Shown piece after piece: positions 56,466 to 64,000 of a stretch of 64,000 nucleotides of DNA; the stretch's first letter is position 1, and every line of letters starts with the position of its first letter. The position numbers were made by a program, and so were the translations under genes. The DNA is from Gemmatimonadota bacterium (lineage in GTDB: Bacteria; Gemmatimonadota; Gemmatimonadetes; Gemmatimonadales; GWC2-71-9). The DNA lies in NCBI GenBank assembly GCA_003169895.1, contig PNAE01000013.1:182565-246564 (forward strand), written 5' to 3'. The notes under the pieces are model-generated. The model ran no database searches and had not been told where the DNA came from. It saw only the letters and a list, made by a program, of their open reading frames with translations.

Positions 56466-57736
56466 GCGGTCTTCCCCAGCCGCCGTGCGTCGATCATCTG
56501 GAAATAACTCTCGAGGCGGTTCTTGATGTTAGCAGCCGAGAAATAGCGTGGATCCACCAGATCGGACTCGATGAACGCCCCCGGAATGCCGGTGCGCTTC
56601 TCCACCTCGCGCAGGATCATCAACTGGCCCGCGGAGAAGGAATTGCACGACTTCACCGAGTTGATCAGGAAGCCGTCGGCTTGATATTCGTGGATATAGC
56701 GGACCAGCATGTCGATCCGCGACGGCAGATTGAGGTTGGTGTAGCAGCCGCTGCAGTAGTCGGCCAGCGTCCCGAGCGGATCGGCCGGATCGTGCCGGAA
56801 GCCGAAGTCGTACGTGCCGCCGACCTTGGTATACGTCGAGGCCACCACCACCGCTCGCTCGTCGGAGAACATCTTCCAGAAGTCCCGGAAACTCGTCCAG
56901 TTCGGCGGACCCTCGACCACCAGCCGGTACTTCTGGTCGTTGAGCGGCCCATCGGGCGTCACTGGTCCGAGCCCTAGGGCCGCACGCTCATCGACCTCCT
57001 CGCGCAGCGCCCGGTAGTATTCGACCCCTTCCTCGGTCCCACGAAACGCACTGAAGATCGGGCCCACGTAGTACACCGTGCCGAAGTAGCCGTCGATCGG
57101 GCTCGGCCGAAGCTTCCCCGCCTGCAGCACCGCAACCAGGTCGTCCTCGGCCCGGGCCGAACGGACCAGATGTTCCCGCAAGCGGTCTTCGTCGTAACGG
57201 CGCCCGGTGACCTTCTCCAGCGCCGGAATCACCTGCTCCCGCAACTGCCGCAGCATGTAGCGGCGGTGTTCCGGCTCGAGCACGCCGTCGCCCTGGTACG
57301 GCACGTGGAACATCACCGTCGGGCACTGGTACTCTTCGCGCAACAGCTCGAACCATTTCATGAACGTGTAGCACCCGGTGTACGACAGCAGCAGCAAATC
57401 CGGCTTCGGCAGCTTGGTCCCCCCCGGGCCGATGTTGCCGGACCGCATCATCCCGATGTCACACTTCACGTAGGTGCAGACGTCTTCGGAATGACCCGCG
57501 CGCTCCGCCTCGGCGATGTAGTCGCCGGATTGCTTGCGCATGCCCGACTGGAGCGCGTTGATTTCCGGCAGCATAGGCAACGCACCGAACGAACGGATCA
57601 GCTCGGTAAGATTGCCGGGCACGAAGGTGTAGACCACCTTCTCCCCGGTTTCGGGCGCTTGTTCCAGACGCGCGAAGTGATTCGCGATCATTTCCTTCTG
57701 GAGCAGCATCGACCGGTCCTTCTGCACCGTGGCCAT
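56462..57736 (-). CDS. bcrB: benzoyl-CoA reductase subunit B
   Basis: 424 residues, highly characteristic of Bcr[54 protein letters not shown] (Cys87, Cys92), [36 protein letters not shown], and [12 protein letters not shown] followed by DLVDPRYFS near the end. With BcrC it holds the [4Fe-4S] cluster and benzoyl-CoA and carries out the two-electron Birch-like ring reduction. It is the most strongly recognised subunit of the four. ATG shares its A with the bcrC stop region (one-base overlap). Confidence 0.96.
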   Translation of the reverse strand: MATVQKDRSMLLQKEMIANHFARLEQAPETGEKVVYTFVPGNLTELIRSFGALPMLPEINALQSGMRKQSGDYIAEAERAGHSEDVCTYVKCDIGMMRSGNIGPGGTKLPKPDLLLLSYTGCYTFMKWFELLREEYQCPTVMFHVPYQGDGVLEPEHRRYMLRQLREQVIPALEKVTGRRYDEDRLREHLVRSARAEDDLVAVLQAGKLRPSPIDGYFGTVYYVGPIFSAFRGTEEGVEYYRALREEVDERAALGLGPVTPDGPLNDQKYRLVVEGPPNWTSFRDFWKMFSDERAVVVASTYTKVGGTYDFGFRHDPADPLGTLADYCSGCYTNLNLPSRIDMLVRYIHEYQADGFLINSVKSCNSFSAGQLMILREVEKRTGIPGAFIESDLVDPRYFSAANIKNRLESYFQMIDARRLGKTA

Positions 57737-58938
57737 CAGGCGGCCCCCCAGAGCTTGATCGAATCGGAGAACGTCCCCGCCTGCTCGCGGAACTGCTGGA
57801 ACTGGCCGCTATTCTCGGCATACTTGAATGCGATGCACGGAATGCCGGCGTCCTCGGCACCGGCGCGCAGCATTGGCTGGTCGAGGAGCGCGGGATCGCA
57901 GAAGCTTGGCGTCGCGAAGATCACCCCGTGAGCATGTGCGGCCGCGACCCGGTCGCGCATCAAGCGGCGCTTGCCGAGCGGATCGATCTCATACAGCACC
58001 GACGTGTGTTGATCGTTCCGCACGAAGGCAGCGGCCAGGGCGCGCAGCGGATCGCCATCGAGCGGCACGTCGTGCGTGAGGAACCGATTCCCGAGCAGGA
58101 AGTCGTCGTCGACGATGTAGCAGCCGGCGCGCTCGATGCTCTTGATGAGTCCGAGCGGCGGCTGTTCGCAGAACGCACCCACGATGACCACTCGGCTGTT
58201 ATCGCGCGGGCGCCGCGGTTCGGCCTCCACGGCGGCGAGATAGCCGCGCGCCAGGGCAATGAACTCTTCCGGCGGCAGGCTTTCTCCGGCTCGCAGCAGC
58301 AGGTACAACTCCTCGGTGGGAACGTCCCAAGGACGTTCCTGCCGCACCGCGTACAGCGTGCGAACCATGGCGCGCACGTCGTTGTACAGCGCGATGGACT
58401 GGCGCAGTTCATCATCGCCCGGTTCGTGGCCTGATACGTCGCCCAGGTCACGCGCCAGCCGCTCCAATTCGCCGGCCCAGAAGTCGACTGCAGCGCCGGG
58501 ATCGGGGGTCTGTGGCACGTCGATGTAACGGACGTAGACGTCGGGATAGAGCAGCTTCCACATCCCCGACAGATTCCGGATGACGTCGCATGTCGAGGGG
58601 AACAGGACGGCCGAAAGCATGTCGAGCCGACCCGACTGGGCCAGCTCGATGACGGATCGTGGCAGATGACAGATGTACGACTGATAGAACGCGTCGCCGC
58701 GAATGATCTCGAGCCGGTCGCCGCCACCGTGGATGCCGACCGGGAGGAAGCCGCACGCGTGCAGGACTTCGCGCGGGGCATAGACCGGGAGGTAGCCACC
58801 GGCCTTGCCACCCGGATGCTCGGCGAGCCACTGCCGCACGACGCCGAAATCGAGATCATCGTAGATCTCGCGGGCCCGGTCAACCACCGCCGCACGCGTC
58901 AACGCCTGCCGTCCGGCATCCTCGCCCCGGGTCGCCAT
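57736..58938 (-). CDS. bcrC: benzoyl-CoA reductase subunit C
   Basis: 400 residues from the ATG at 58936-58938; an open frame extends to 59103 but is proline/glycine-rich noncoding DNA containing the operator. Family features include KAGGYLPVYAPREVLHACGFLPVGI, YQSYICHLPRSVIELA, FPSTCDVIRNLSGMWK and FATPSFCDPALLDQPML. It is the partner of BcrB. As first gene of the leftward operon its promoter lies in the 193-base gap to the divergent gene. Confidence 0.94.
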   Translation of the reverse strand: MATRGEDAGRQALTRAAVVDRAREIYDDLDFGVVRQWLAEHPGGKAGGYLPVYAPREVLHACGFLPVGIHGGGDRLEIIRGDAFYQSYICHLPRSVIELAQSGRLDMLSAVLFPSTCDVIRNLSGMWKLLYPDVYVRYIDVPQTPDPGAAVDFWAGELERLARDLGDVSGHEPGDDELRQSIALYNDVRAMVRTLYAVRQERPWDVPTEELYLLLRAGESLPPEEFIALARGYLAAVEAEPRRPRDNSRVVIVGAFCEQPPLGLIKSIERAGCYIVDDDFLLGNRFLTHDVPLDGDPLRALAAAFVRNDQHTSVLYEIDPLGKRRLMRDRVAAAHAHGVIFATPSFCDPALLDQPMLRAGAEDAGIPCIAFKYAENSGQFQQFREQAGTFSDSIKLWGAA

Positions 58939-59037
58939 TATCGTTCCGCACCCTCCGAGTATGCGCCCGCCGGAGCTTGGGAGGGGCCGCCGACCCGCCC
59001 CGGTCGCCGGGGCGCCCGAACTGGTGCCCGGGCCCCC

Positions 59038-59066
59038 TCCAATTTCGAACGGACGTTCGATATACT
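59038..59066 (+). promoter_or_regulatory. promoter-like sequence for the divergent HCDH-ECH gene
   Basis: TATACT (59061-59066) is a good -10. At 17 bases upstream stands TCCAAT (59038-59043), a poor -35. The spacer is occupied by the palindrome at 59045-59060, as expected for a repressor-controlled promoter. The predicted RNA start, about 59073, is 59 bases before the GTG at 59132. Confidence 0.5.
59045..59060. promoter_or_regulatory. 16-bp inverted repeat, candidate TetR operator
   Basis: TCGAACG-GA-CGTTCGA has perfect 7-base arms. Extending outward two more base pairs match after one mismatch (AT...AT). It lies in the gap between bcrC (leftward) and the HCDH-ECH gene (rightward) and fills the spacer of the rightward promoter. 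The operon encodes one TetR protein (49885-50586), so autorepression of both transcripts is likely. Confidence 0.65.
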
Positions 59067-59131
59067 TCACTATCGCGCCGGGGGGACCCGGTGTCAAGGG
59101 CACATCAGCCGACCAACCAGAGGAATCGCCT

Positions 59132-61159
59132 GTGAGCTACCGGTTCAAGGACCTCACCATCGATCGGATCGGCGTCGTCGGGTCGGGCCAGATCGGACCC
59201 GATATCGCGCTGCACTTCGCCCAGGCGCTGCAGCCGTTCCAGGTGCCGGTGACGGTGGTGGACATCGCGGCGCCAGCGCTCGAGCGCGGGCGCACCCGTA
59301 TCAGCGAGAAGCTCGCCAAGGGGAAGGAGCGCGGCGACTGGTCGGGCGAGATGGCCGAGGCGATCGACGGTCTGCTGCACTTTACCGACGACTACGAGGA
59401 ACTACGGGGCGCTAGCCTGATCATCGAGGCTGCGACGGAGAACCTCGCGATCAAGCGCGCGATCTTCACCAAGCTGGCGGCGCTCTGCGGACCGCAAAGC
59501 GTTTTCGCCTCCAACTCTTCCCATATCGCTCCCGACGACATCTTCGCCGAACTCGCCCCGCCGATGCGGGCTCGCGCCCTGGTGGCACACTACTTCTTTC
59601 CTGCCGACCGGAACCCGGTGGTGGAACTGGTCTCCGGACGCGACACGTCACCCGGCCTCATTGACGCACTCGTGGCGTTTTACGAGGCGATCGGCAAGCT
59701 CCCGGTCCGCGTCGGCGGACGCTACGGCTTTGCGGTGAATCCCATCTTCGAGGGACTGGTACTCGCGGCCATCCTGGCGGTCGAGGAAGGACTCGGATCG
59801 ACCAAGGAAGTCGACGCGGTCACGCGCAAGAGCCTGAACATGGGTGTGGGTCCGTTCACCGCGATGAACCTGACCGGCGGCAATCCGATTACCCATCATG
59901 CCCTGGACGAAATGACCACGAAGCTTGGCCCGTGGTTCCGGACGCCGCAACTGCTGAAGGACGCGGTGACGCACGGTACGCCGTGGGAAGTGCCCAAGCG
60001 CGACGAGCGGATCGAAGTCCCGGCGGAACGGGAGCGGGCCATCAGCGACGCGATGCGCGGCGCCTATTTCGGACTCGCTGGCCAGATTCTCGACATCAGA
60101 ATCATCACGCTCGCCGACCTTGAGGTCTCCGTCGAGGCCGGCCTCGCCGTGCGGGCGCCATTCCAGTTCATGAACGACATCGGCGTGCCCGCTGCGCAGG
60201 CGCTCATCGAGCGCTATGCCGCGACGCATCCCGGCTTCGGGGTACCAGCGTGTGTGAAGGCACAGGCTTCAAGCAGCCTGCCGTTCCGGATCGACCATGT
60301 GCTCCGCCACGATCACGGCGACATCGCCGTGCTGACCATCCGGCGGCCGCGGGTGCTCAACGCACTCAACGAAGCGGTCTATCAGCAGCTGCACGAACAC
60401 GCGCTGGCGCTCCAAGCCGACCCGAAGATTGCCGGCGTGGTGCTGACCGGTTTCGGCACCCGCTCCTTCGTGTCCGGTGCGGATGTGAACTTCCTCGCAA
60501 AGATCACGACTCCGGCGCAGGGCACGGCGACATCCGAGCGATCGAAGCGGGCCGGAAATCTCATCGAGCAGCTCGGCAAGCCTGTCGTATGTGCGCTCAA
60601 CGGTCCGGCATTGGGCGGCGGAAGCGAGCTGGCGATGTGTTGCACCGCGCGCCTCGTGCGCCGGGGACTCGCCCTCGCCATCTCGCAACCCGAGGTCGAC
60701 CTCGGGATCATTCCGGGCGCCGGCGCCACGCAGCGCCTGCCACGCCTGGTGGGTGTTGCAAAGGCTGCCGAGATGCTGCGGACTGGCCGGGGCATCTCGG
60801 GACGTGAAGCGGTCGAATGTGGCCTCGTCCGCGAAGAAGTCGAAGGCGATCTGATCGACGCTGCAGTGACGCTGGTGCGCGCCGCGGCGCGAGGCGAGAC
60901 GCGCCTCCCGGCAATCGATCGCCGGCCACTTGACACGGCGGCAGAGCTCCCGGCGGTGGATCTCGGTCACCACAGCCGCGCGGTGGACCGACTGATCTGC
61001 CGGGCGATCATCGAGGGATGCCGCAGGCCGCTCGACGACGGTCTGCACTTCGAGTCGGAACTATTCGGGGAGTGCTGCGCCACCGAGGATATGCGGATCG
61101 GTGTGCAGAACTTCCTCAAGAACGGGCCACGGTCGAAGGCGGAATTCGTCCATCGCTGA
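59132..61159 (+). CDS. 3-hydroxyacyl-CoA dehydrogenase / enoyl-CoA hydratase fusion
   Basis: 675 residues from the GTG at 59132, preceded by AGAGGA. The dehydrogenase is first: IGVVGSGQIGPDIA nucleotide loop, SNSSHIAPDDI, and the catalytic His in VAHYFFPADRNPVVELV. The crotonase is second, from about residue 395: RPRVLNALNEAVY, SFVSGADVNF, GPALGGGSELAMCC and SQPEVDLGIIPGAGATQRL, both catalytic acidic positions kept. It would carry ring-opened, straight-chain CoA esters (for example pimeloyl-type) through hydration and oxidation. It is divergent from bcrC and probably controlled by the same operator. It is a separate paralogue of the 777-residue FadN. Confidence 0.88.
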   Translation: MSYRFKDLTIDRIGVVGSGQIGPDIALHFAQALQPFQVPVTVVDIAAPALERGRTRISEKLAKGKERGDWSGEMAEAIDGLLHFTDDYEELRGASLIIEAATENLAIKRAIFTKLAALCGPQSVFASNSSHIAPDDIFAELAPPMRARALVAHYFFPADRNPVVELVSGRDTSPGLIDALVAFYEAIGKLPVRVGGRYGFAVNPIFEGLVLAAILAVEEGLGSTKEVDAVTRKSLNMGVGPFTAMNLTGGNPITHHALDEMTTKLGPWFRTPQLLKDAVTHGTPWEVPKRDERIEVPAERERAISDAMRGAYFGLAGQILDIRIITLADLEVSVEAGLAVRAPFQFMNDIGVPAAQALIERYAATHPGFGVPACVKAQASSSLPFRIDHVLRHDHGDIAVLTIRRPRVLNALNEAVYQQLHEHALALQADPKIAGVVLTGFGTRSFVSGADVNFLAKITTPAQGTATSERSKRAGNLIEQLGKPVVCALNGPALGGGSELAMCCTARLVRRGLALAISQPEVDLGIIPGAGATQRLPRLVGVAKAAEMLRTGRGISGREAVECGLVREEVEGDLIDAAVTLVRAAARGETRLPAIDRRPLDTAAELPAVDLGHHSRAVDRLICRAIIEGCRRPLDDGLHFESELFGECCATEDMRIGVQNFLKNGPRSKAEFVHR

Positions 61160-61203
61160 GCGAACGGCACAGCTCGCCCGTTCACTCCTGTGATTCTGAT
61201 CGG

Positions 61204-63264
61204 TCAGTCGAGCGTTCCCTCGACGCCCACCGCTGCGAGGACAAACGCATAGTCCCCCGCGATCTCGCGCAACCGGTCATAGCGTCCCGACGCACCACCA
61301 TGCCCTGCCCCCATGTTCGTCAGCAAGAGCAGCGGATGCTGGTCGGTCGTGAGCAGGCGCAGCTTGGCGACGTATTTCGCCGGCTCCCAGTACATCACCT
61401 GTGAGTCGTTGAGCGACGTCCGCACCAGCATGGCCGGGTATCTGCCGCCACGCAGGTTCGTGTACGGACAATATGCCCGCAGCCACCGGAACTGCTCTTC
61501 GACCTGCGGATTCCCCCACTCCTCGTACTCCGCCACTGTGAGCGGAAGCGTCGCGTCGAGCATCGTATTGAGCACATCCACAAACGGCACCTGGCTCACC
61601 ACTGCCCGAAACAGGTCCGGTCGCAGGTTCGTGACCGCCCCCATCAGCAGACCGCCGGCGCTGCCGCCTTCGATGGCCAGCCTCCCGCGCGCCACGAGCC
61701 CGTGATCGATCAGCAGCTCCGCCGACGCGATGAAGTCGGTGAACGTGTTCAACTTGTGCGCCATGCGTCCGGCGTCGTGCCAATACTTCCCGAGTTCACC
61801 ACCACCGCGAACGTGCGCGATTGCCACCACCATGCCGCGTTCGAGCAGCGACAGCCGGTTCGACGAGAACGTCACCGGGTACGGATAGCCATATGCCCCA
61901 TAGCCCGTGAGGAGGCACGGTGCGGTGCCGTCCGCGGGCACATCCCGGCGCCGCACCAGGGAGACGGGAATCGCAGTGCCGTCGCCGGCGCGCGCTTCGT
62001 GTCGCTCCGAAATGAATCGCGACGGGTCGTAGCCGCCGACCACTTCCTGCTGCTTGAGCAGAGTGCGCTCGGTCGTGTCCAGGTCGTAGTCATACACCGA
62101 TGCCGGGGTCACGAGCGACTGGTAGCCGATGCGGATCGTGGTGACATCCCATTCCGGATTGACGTGCAGGTACGCTTCGTAGGCTGGCTCCGGGAATGCG
62201 ATCCGGTAGCTCCGGTGCCCATCGATCCGGGAAACCGACAGCTGCGGCACACCGCCTTCCCGTTCGCTCACGATCAAGTGCTTCGCGAAGCAATCGATCC
62301 CCTCGAGCATCACGTTGGGGCGATGCGCGACCATCTCCACGAGTCTTTCTCGCCGGACGTCAGCCGCAGGCGCAAACACGAGGCGAAAGTTCCGCCCGGT
62401 GTCGTTGATCCGGATAATGAAACGGTCGCCCGCCGCCGGGTGGTGCTCGATGTCATACTCGATGTCGGCTACCCGCGGGAGCAACAGGCGCCACTCTCCA
62501 CCGCCTGAGGCCGCCGGCAGTACCCGACACTCGCTGGTCGTGTGGCTGCCGCACTGGAGCACGAGCCAGCCACGGCTGCGGGTCCGACTTACGTGCACCG
62601 AAAACGCCTCGTCCGCCTCTTCAAATACAAGTCGGTCCCCGGTGCCTCCCAAGGTGTGGCGCCAGAGCTGATACGACCGTTTGGTCGTGTCGTCTTCAAC
62701 CGTATAGAACAAGTCAAGGCCATCAACCGTCCACGCCACCGACGTGACCCGCTCGCGCCGGAAGTCGAGCAACGCCCCCACGCTCAAATCCTTGATCACC
62801 AGCGTGTACTGGCGGAAGCCGGTGTCATCGGTGCTGTATGCCAGCAGCCGCGTGTCGTCACTCACGGCAAAGTCACCGAGCGCCATGAACGGCTTGCCCT
62901 GAGCCAGCAGGTTCACGTCGATCAGGACCTCTTCACGGTCCTCCGCTGCACCATCCGCGCGACGACAATGAATGGCGTACTGCTTCCCTTCCTCGGTGCG
63001 CGTGTAGTACCAGTAACCGCCGCGCTGCACGGGGACGGAGAGATCGGTCTCCTTGATGCGGCCGAGCATTTCGCGATAGAGGTGCTCCTGCAGTTCACGC
63101 GTCGGCGCCATCACCGCCTCGGTGTAAGCGTTTTCCGATTCGAGATACGCGATCGTGTCGGGATTCTCCTTGTCCCGCAGCCAGGCGAAGTCGTCGGTGA
63201 ATGATTCGCCGTGGCGGATCGTGGCAATCGGATGGCGTGGGGCGGAGGGGGGAATAAGCATCAT
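61204..63264 (-). CDS. ptrB: oligopeptidase B (prolyl oligopeptidase family, S9A)
   Basis: About 686 residues. A beta-propeller N-terminal domain (from DDFAWLRDKENPDTIAYL) is followed by an alpha/beta hydrolase. Ser is in IEGGSAGGLLMG, Asp in SLNDSQVMYWEP and His in MGAGHGGASGRYD. YGAYGYPYPVTFSS and AHVRGGGELGKYWHDAG are typical of oligopeptidase B, which cuts peptides after Arg/Lys in the cytoplasm. Two adjacent ATGs (63264 and 63261) are possible starts; no strong ribosome-binding site is visible. The open frame upstream to 63390 reads through the terminator and tRNA-like fragment and is not coding. Confidence 0.92.
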   Translation of the reverse strand: MMLIPPSAPRHPIATIRHGESFTDDFAWLRDKENPDTIAYLESENAYTEAVMAPTRELQEHLYREMLGRIKETDLSVPVQRGGYWYYTRTEEGKQYAIHCRRADGAAEDREEVLIDVNLLAQGKPFMALGDFAVSDDTRLLAYSTDDTGFRQYTLVIKDLSVGALLDFRRERVTSVAWTVDGLDLFYTVEDDTTKRSYQLWRHTLGGTGDRLVFEEADEAFSVHVSRTRSRGWLVLQCGSHTTSECRVLPAASGGGEWRLLLPRVADIEYDIEHHPAAGDRFIIRINDTGRNFRLVFAPAADVRRERLVEMVAHRPNVMLEGIDCFAKHLIVSEREGGVPQLSVSRIDGHRSYRIAFPEPAYEAYLHVNPEWDVTTIRIGYQSLVTPASVYDYDLDTTERTLLKQQEVVGGYDPSRFISERHEARAGDGTAIPVSLVRRRDVPADGTAPCLLTGYGAYGYPYPVTFSSNRLSLLERGMVVAIAHVRGGGELGKYWHDAGRMAHKLNTFTDFIASAELLIDHGLVARGRLAIEGGSAGGLLMGAVTNLRPDLFRAVVSQVPFVDVLNTMLDATLPLTVAEYEEWGNPQVEEQFRWLRAYCPYTNLRGGRYPAMLVRTSLNDSQVMYWEPAKYVAKLRLLTTDQHPLLLLTNMGAGHGGASGRYDRLREIAGDYAFVLAAVGVEGTLD

Positions 63265-63291
63265 CGAAAATAGAAGGGACCGGCGAGAGAT

Positions 63292-63331
63292 GAGAGACGA
63301 GAGAAACCGGCCTTGGTCTCTCTCGTCTCTC
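63292..63331 (-). terminator. 13-bp perfect stem hairpin next to the tRNA/tmRNA-like fragment
   Basis: GAGAGACGAGAGA (63292-63304) and TCTCTCGTCTCTC (63319-63331) pair perfectly around a 14-base loop. GTTTTC follows on the plus strand. On the minus strand it comes eight bases after the tRNA/tmRNA-like 3' end at 63339, where a terminator for that RNA gene would lie; which strand it serves is uncertain. Confidence 0.6.
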
Positions 63332-63338
63332 GTTTTCA

Positions 63339-63365
63339 GTGGAGGCGCAGGGAATCGAATTCCGG
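63339..63365 (-). other. tRNA/tmRNA-like 3' end fragment, possible attachment-site remnant
   Basis: Minus strand: a TTCGATT T-loop within GGAATTCGATTCCCTG followed by CGCCTCCAC, an ending seen in tmRNA and some tRNA genes (...TTCGATTCCC...CGCCTCCACCA). No matching 5' half (acceptor strand GGAGGCG, D-arm, or tmRNA 5' end) was found within 400 bases upstream. It is therefore a fragment, as left by an element that integrated into a tRNA/tmRNA 3' end. Confidence 0.5.
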
Positions 63366-64000
63366 CTACCCTCAGCCAGAAACGTAGCACTGCGTTGTAT
63401 CCCGTTGCTATCCCTCACCGTAGCGCACAACTCGTCCCTGCGTCATTCGCCTCGCAGACACAGTGCGACGCAGTGTGCGGCCACAATGTGGCCACAATCG
63501 GACACCGGCTGACCGGGTCGGTCCCCTACTCTGGCGCGCTCTCGCCGAGATGGTGACCGGATGCCACATCCGACCGTGCGAGCACGCCGTGACCGGCGCC
63601 TGGGCTCAGGGCCGGGCATCGTGCGTGCCGCCGCGGGGGGGGTGCCAAACAGATGGCCACGCGAAAAGCGCGACCGGCCCCGCCGCGTCTAGGTTCCCCT
63701 GCGAGTTATGCGGCAATCTAGGACAAAAGGGGGACCGTGCAGCAAAACCCCGCAATGTTAGCATTTGTTAGGGGCAACGCCCCCGGAATGGTGGCGGGGC
63801 ATCCTCGCGACGGACGCCACCTCTGCAGCCGAATTCGGGAATGCTGCGGAGTGAGCTGCCTAACCCGGCCGTAAACGGTGGAATCGCTGCGGACGCGGGT
63901 GGATCGAGGACCACGGTCCGTCCCCGCTCGCCGCCCGGCGGGAGCCGTGCGCAGTATGTTCTGATTAGGCAGCGGGGGGTACGGACCGGGGACATAGGTA
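63366..64000. repeat. gene-free right end with nested inverted repeats
   Basis: No convincing gene is seen. GGCCAC-AAT-GTGGCC (63479-63493) is an inverted repeat. From 63767 a set of nested arms occurs: GTTAGG (63767-63772) with CCTAAC (63859-63864). Inside it are GGTGGCG (63790-63796) with CGCCACC (63815-63821), and CTCTGCAGC (63821-63829) with GCTGCGGAG (63843-63851, one mismatch). GCTGCCTAA (63855-63863) also pairs with TTAGGCAGC (63965-63973). The set could fold as a three-way junction. Confidence 0.5.

Noticed and set aside
54340..58938. Class II (tungsten, BamBC) benzoyl-CoA reductase
   Set aside because: All four subunits match the ATP-dependent class I proteins; no BamB-I type genes are present.
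63339..63455. Complete tRNA gene on the minus strand
   Set aside because: The best 5' acceptor match (CGAGGCG near 63450) is imperfect and about 115 bases away, and no D-arm or anticodon arm can be drawn.
63767..63864. Integron attC site (GTTAGG...CCTAAC arms)
   Set aside because: The orientation and inner arms do not follow the attC R''-L''-L'-R' pattern, and the further arm is ATTAGGC where GTTAGGC would be needed; no integron integrase or cassette gene is present.
63768..63995. Small leftward gene at the right end
   Set aside because: The frame covers the inverted repeats, has unusual composition and no ribosome-binding site.

Overview
The window is GC-rich, almost fully coding bacterial chromosome with very tight gene packing: ATGA/GTGA stop-start overlaps are the rule. 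It shows a core biosynthetic half (1-36 kb) followed by a large anaerobic-type aromatic / CoA-thioester catabolic operon (37.8-61 kb). The core order (trp genes with HEAT and HD-GYP genes inside the operon; purB-purC-psd-pssA-purS-purQ-purL-purF-ppdK-purE-purK) and the sequence style suggest Gemmatimonadota. That is an impression from gene order, not a tested placement. No rRNA, intact tRNA, CRISPR array or complete insertion sequence was seen.

Region by region: 1-112 is the start of an ArsR-type regulator cut by the window edge. 177-2699 is a divergent hydroxypyruvate reductase / glycerate 2-kinase pair. 2683-4360 holds small genes (hypothetical, DUF6496-like basic protein, LytR_C anchor, YqeK-like HD protein). 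4452-14804 is a leftward run panC-panB-folK-trpA-(HD-GYP)-(HEAT)-trpB-trpF-trpC, then lexA (rightward) and trpD (leftward); trpE and trpG are not in the window. 14907-29823 is a rightward run truA, htrA-like lipoprotein protease, the purine genes with psd/pssA and ppdK embedded. 29840-36622 holds a secreted hypothetical, a FadN-type fusion, a trans-sulfuration PLP enzyme of lower GC, a thiolase and a hemerythrin. A short diverged copy of the fadN 3' end lies just before the thiolase, which suggests that the PLP segment was inserted between former neighbours. 36805-37632 is a frameshifted TPR pseudogene.

37824-58938 is a leftward block of 17 overlapping or closely spaced genes. At its head is a class I ATP-dependent benzoyl-CoA reductase in the Thauera order bcrC-bcrB-bcrA-bcrD. 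It is followed by a molybdenum hydroxylase resembling 4-hydroxybenzoyl-CoA reductase (FAD subunit plus a fused [2Fe-2S]/Mo subunit), a TetR regulator, a thiolase, an Oah-like hydrolase with an added zinc ribbon, an SDR, a dienoyl-CoA hydratase (Dch-like), and Had (6-hydroxycyclohex-1-ene-1-carbonyl-CoA dehydrogenase) at the far end. A divergent HCDH-ECH fusion (59132-61159) could continue the beta-oxidation of the ring-opened product. Together these cover ring reduction, hydration, dehydrogenation, ring opening and thiolysis. A palindrome (59045-59060) lying inside the spacer of a promoter-like sequence in the divergent region is a good candidate operator for the TetR protein.

The most unusual part is 38.9-46.1 kb, between Dch and Had. 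It holds a second four-component radical-enzyme set (two BcrAD/HgdC-type ATPases and two dehydratase/reductase D-component proteins) plus an acyl-CoA ligase. One D-component is fused to an apparently intact ketopantoate-reductase-family (2-oxoacid reductase) domain and has lost the cluster-ligand cysteines that its partner keeps. I found no precedent in memory for this fusion. It suggests either a new 2-oxoacid to 2-hydroxyacid to enoyl-CoA module or a new type of ring reductase.

The right end (61204-64000) has an oligopeptidase B gene, then a terminator next to a tRNA/tmRNA-like 3' end fragment, and about 640 bases with nested inverted repeats and no convincing gene. This looks like an integration scar.
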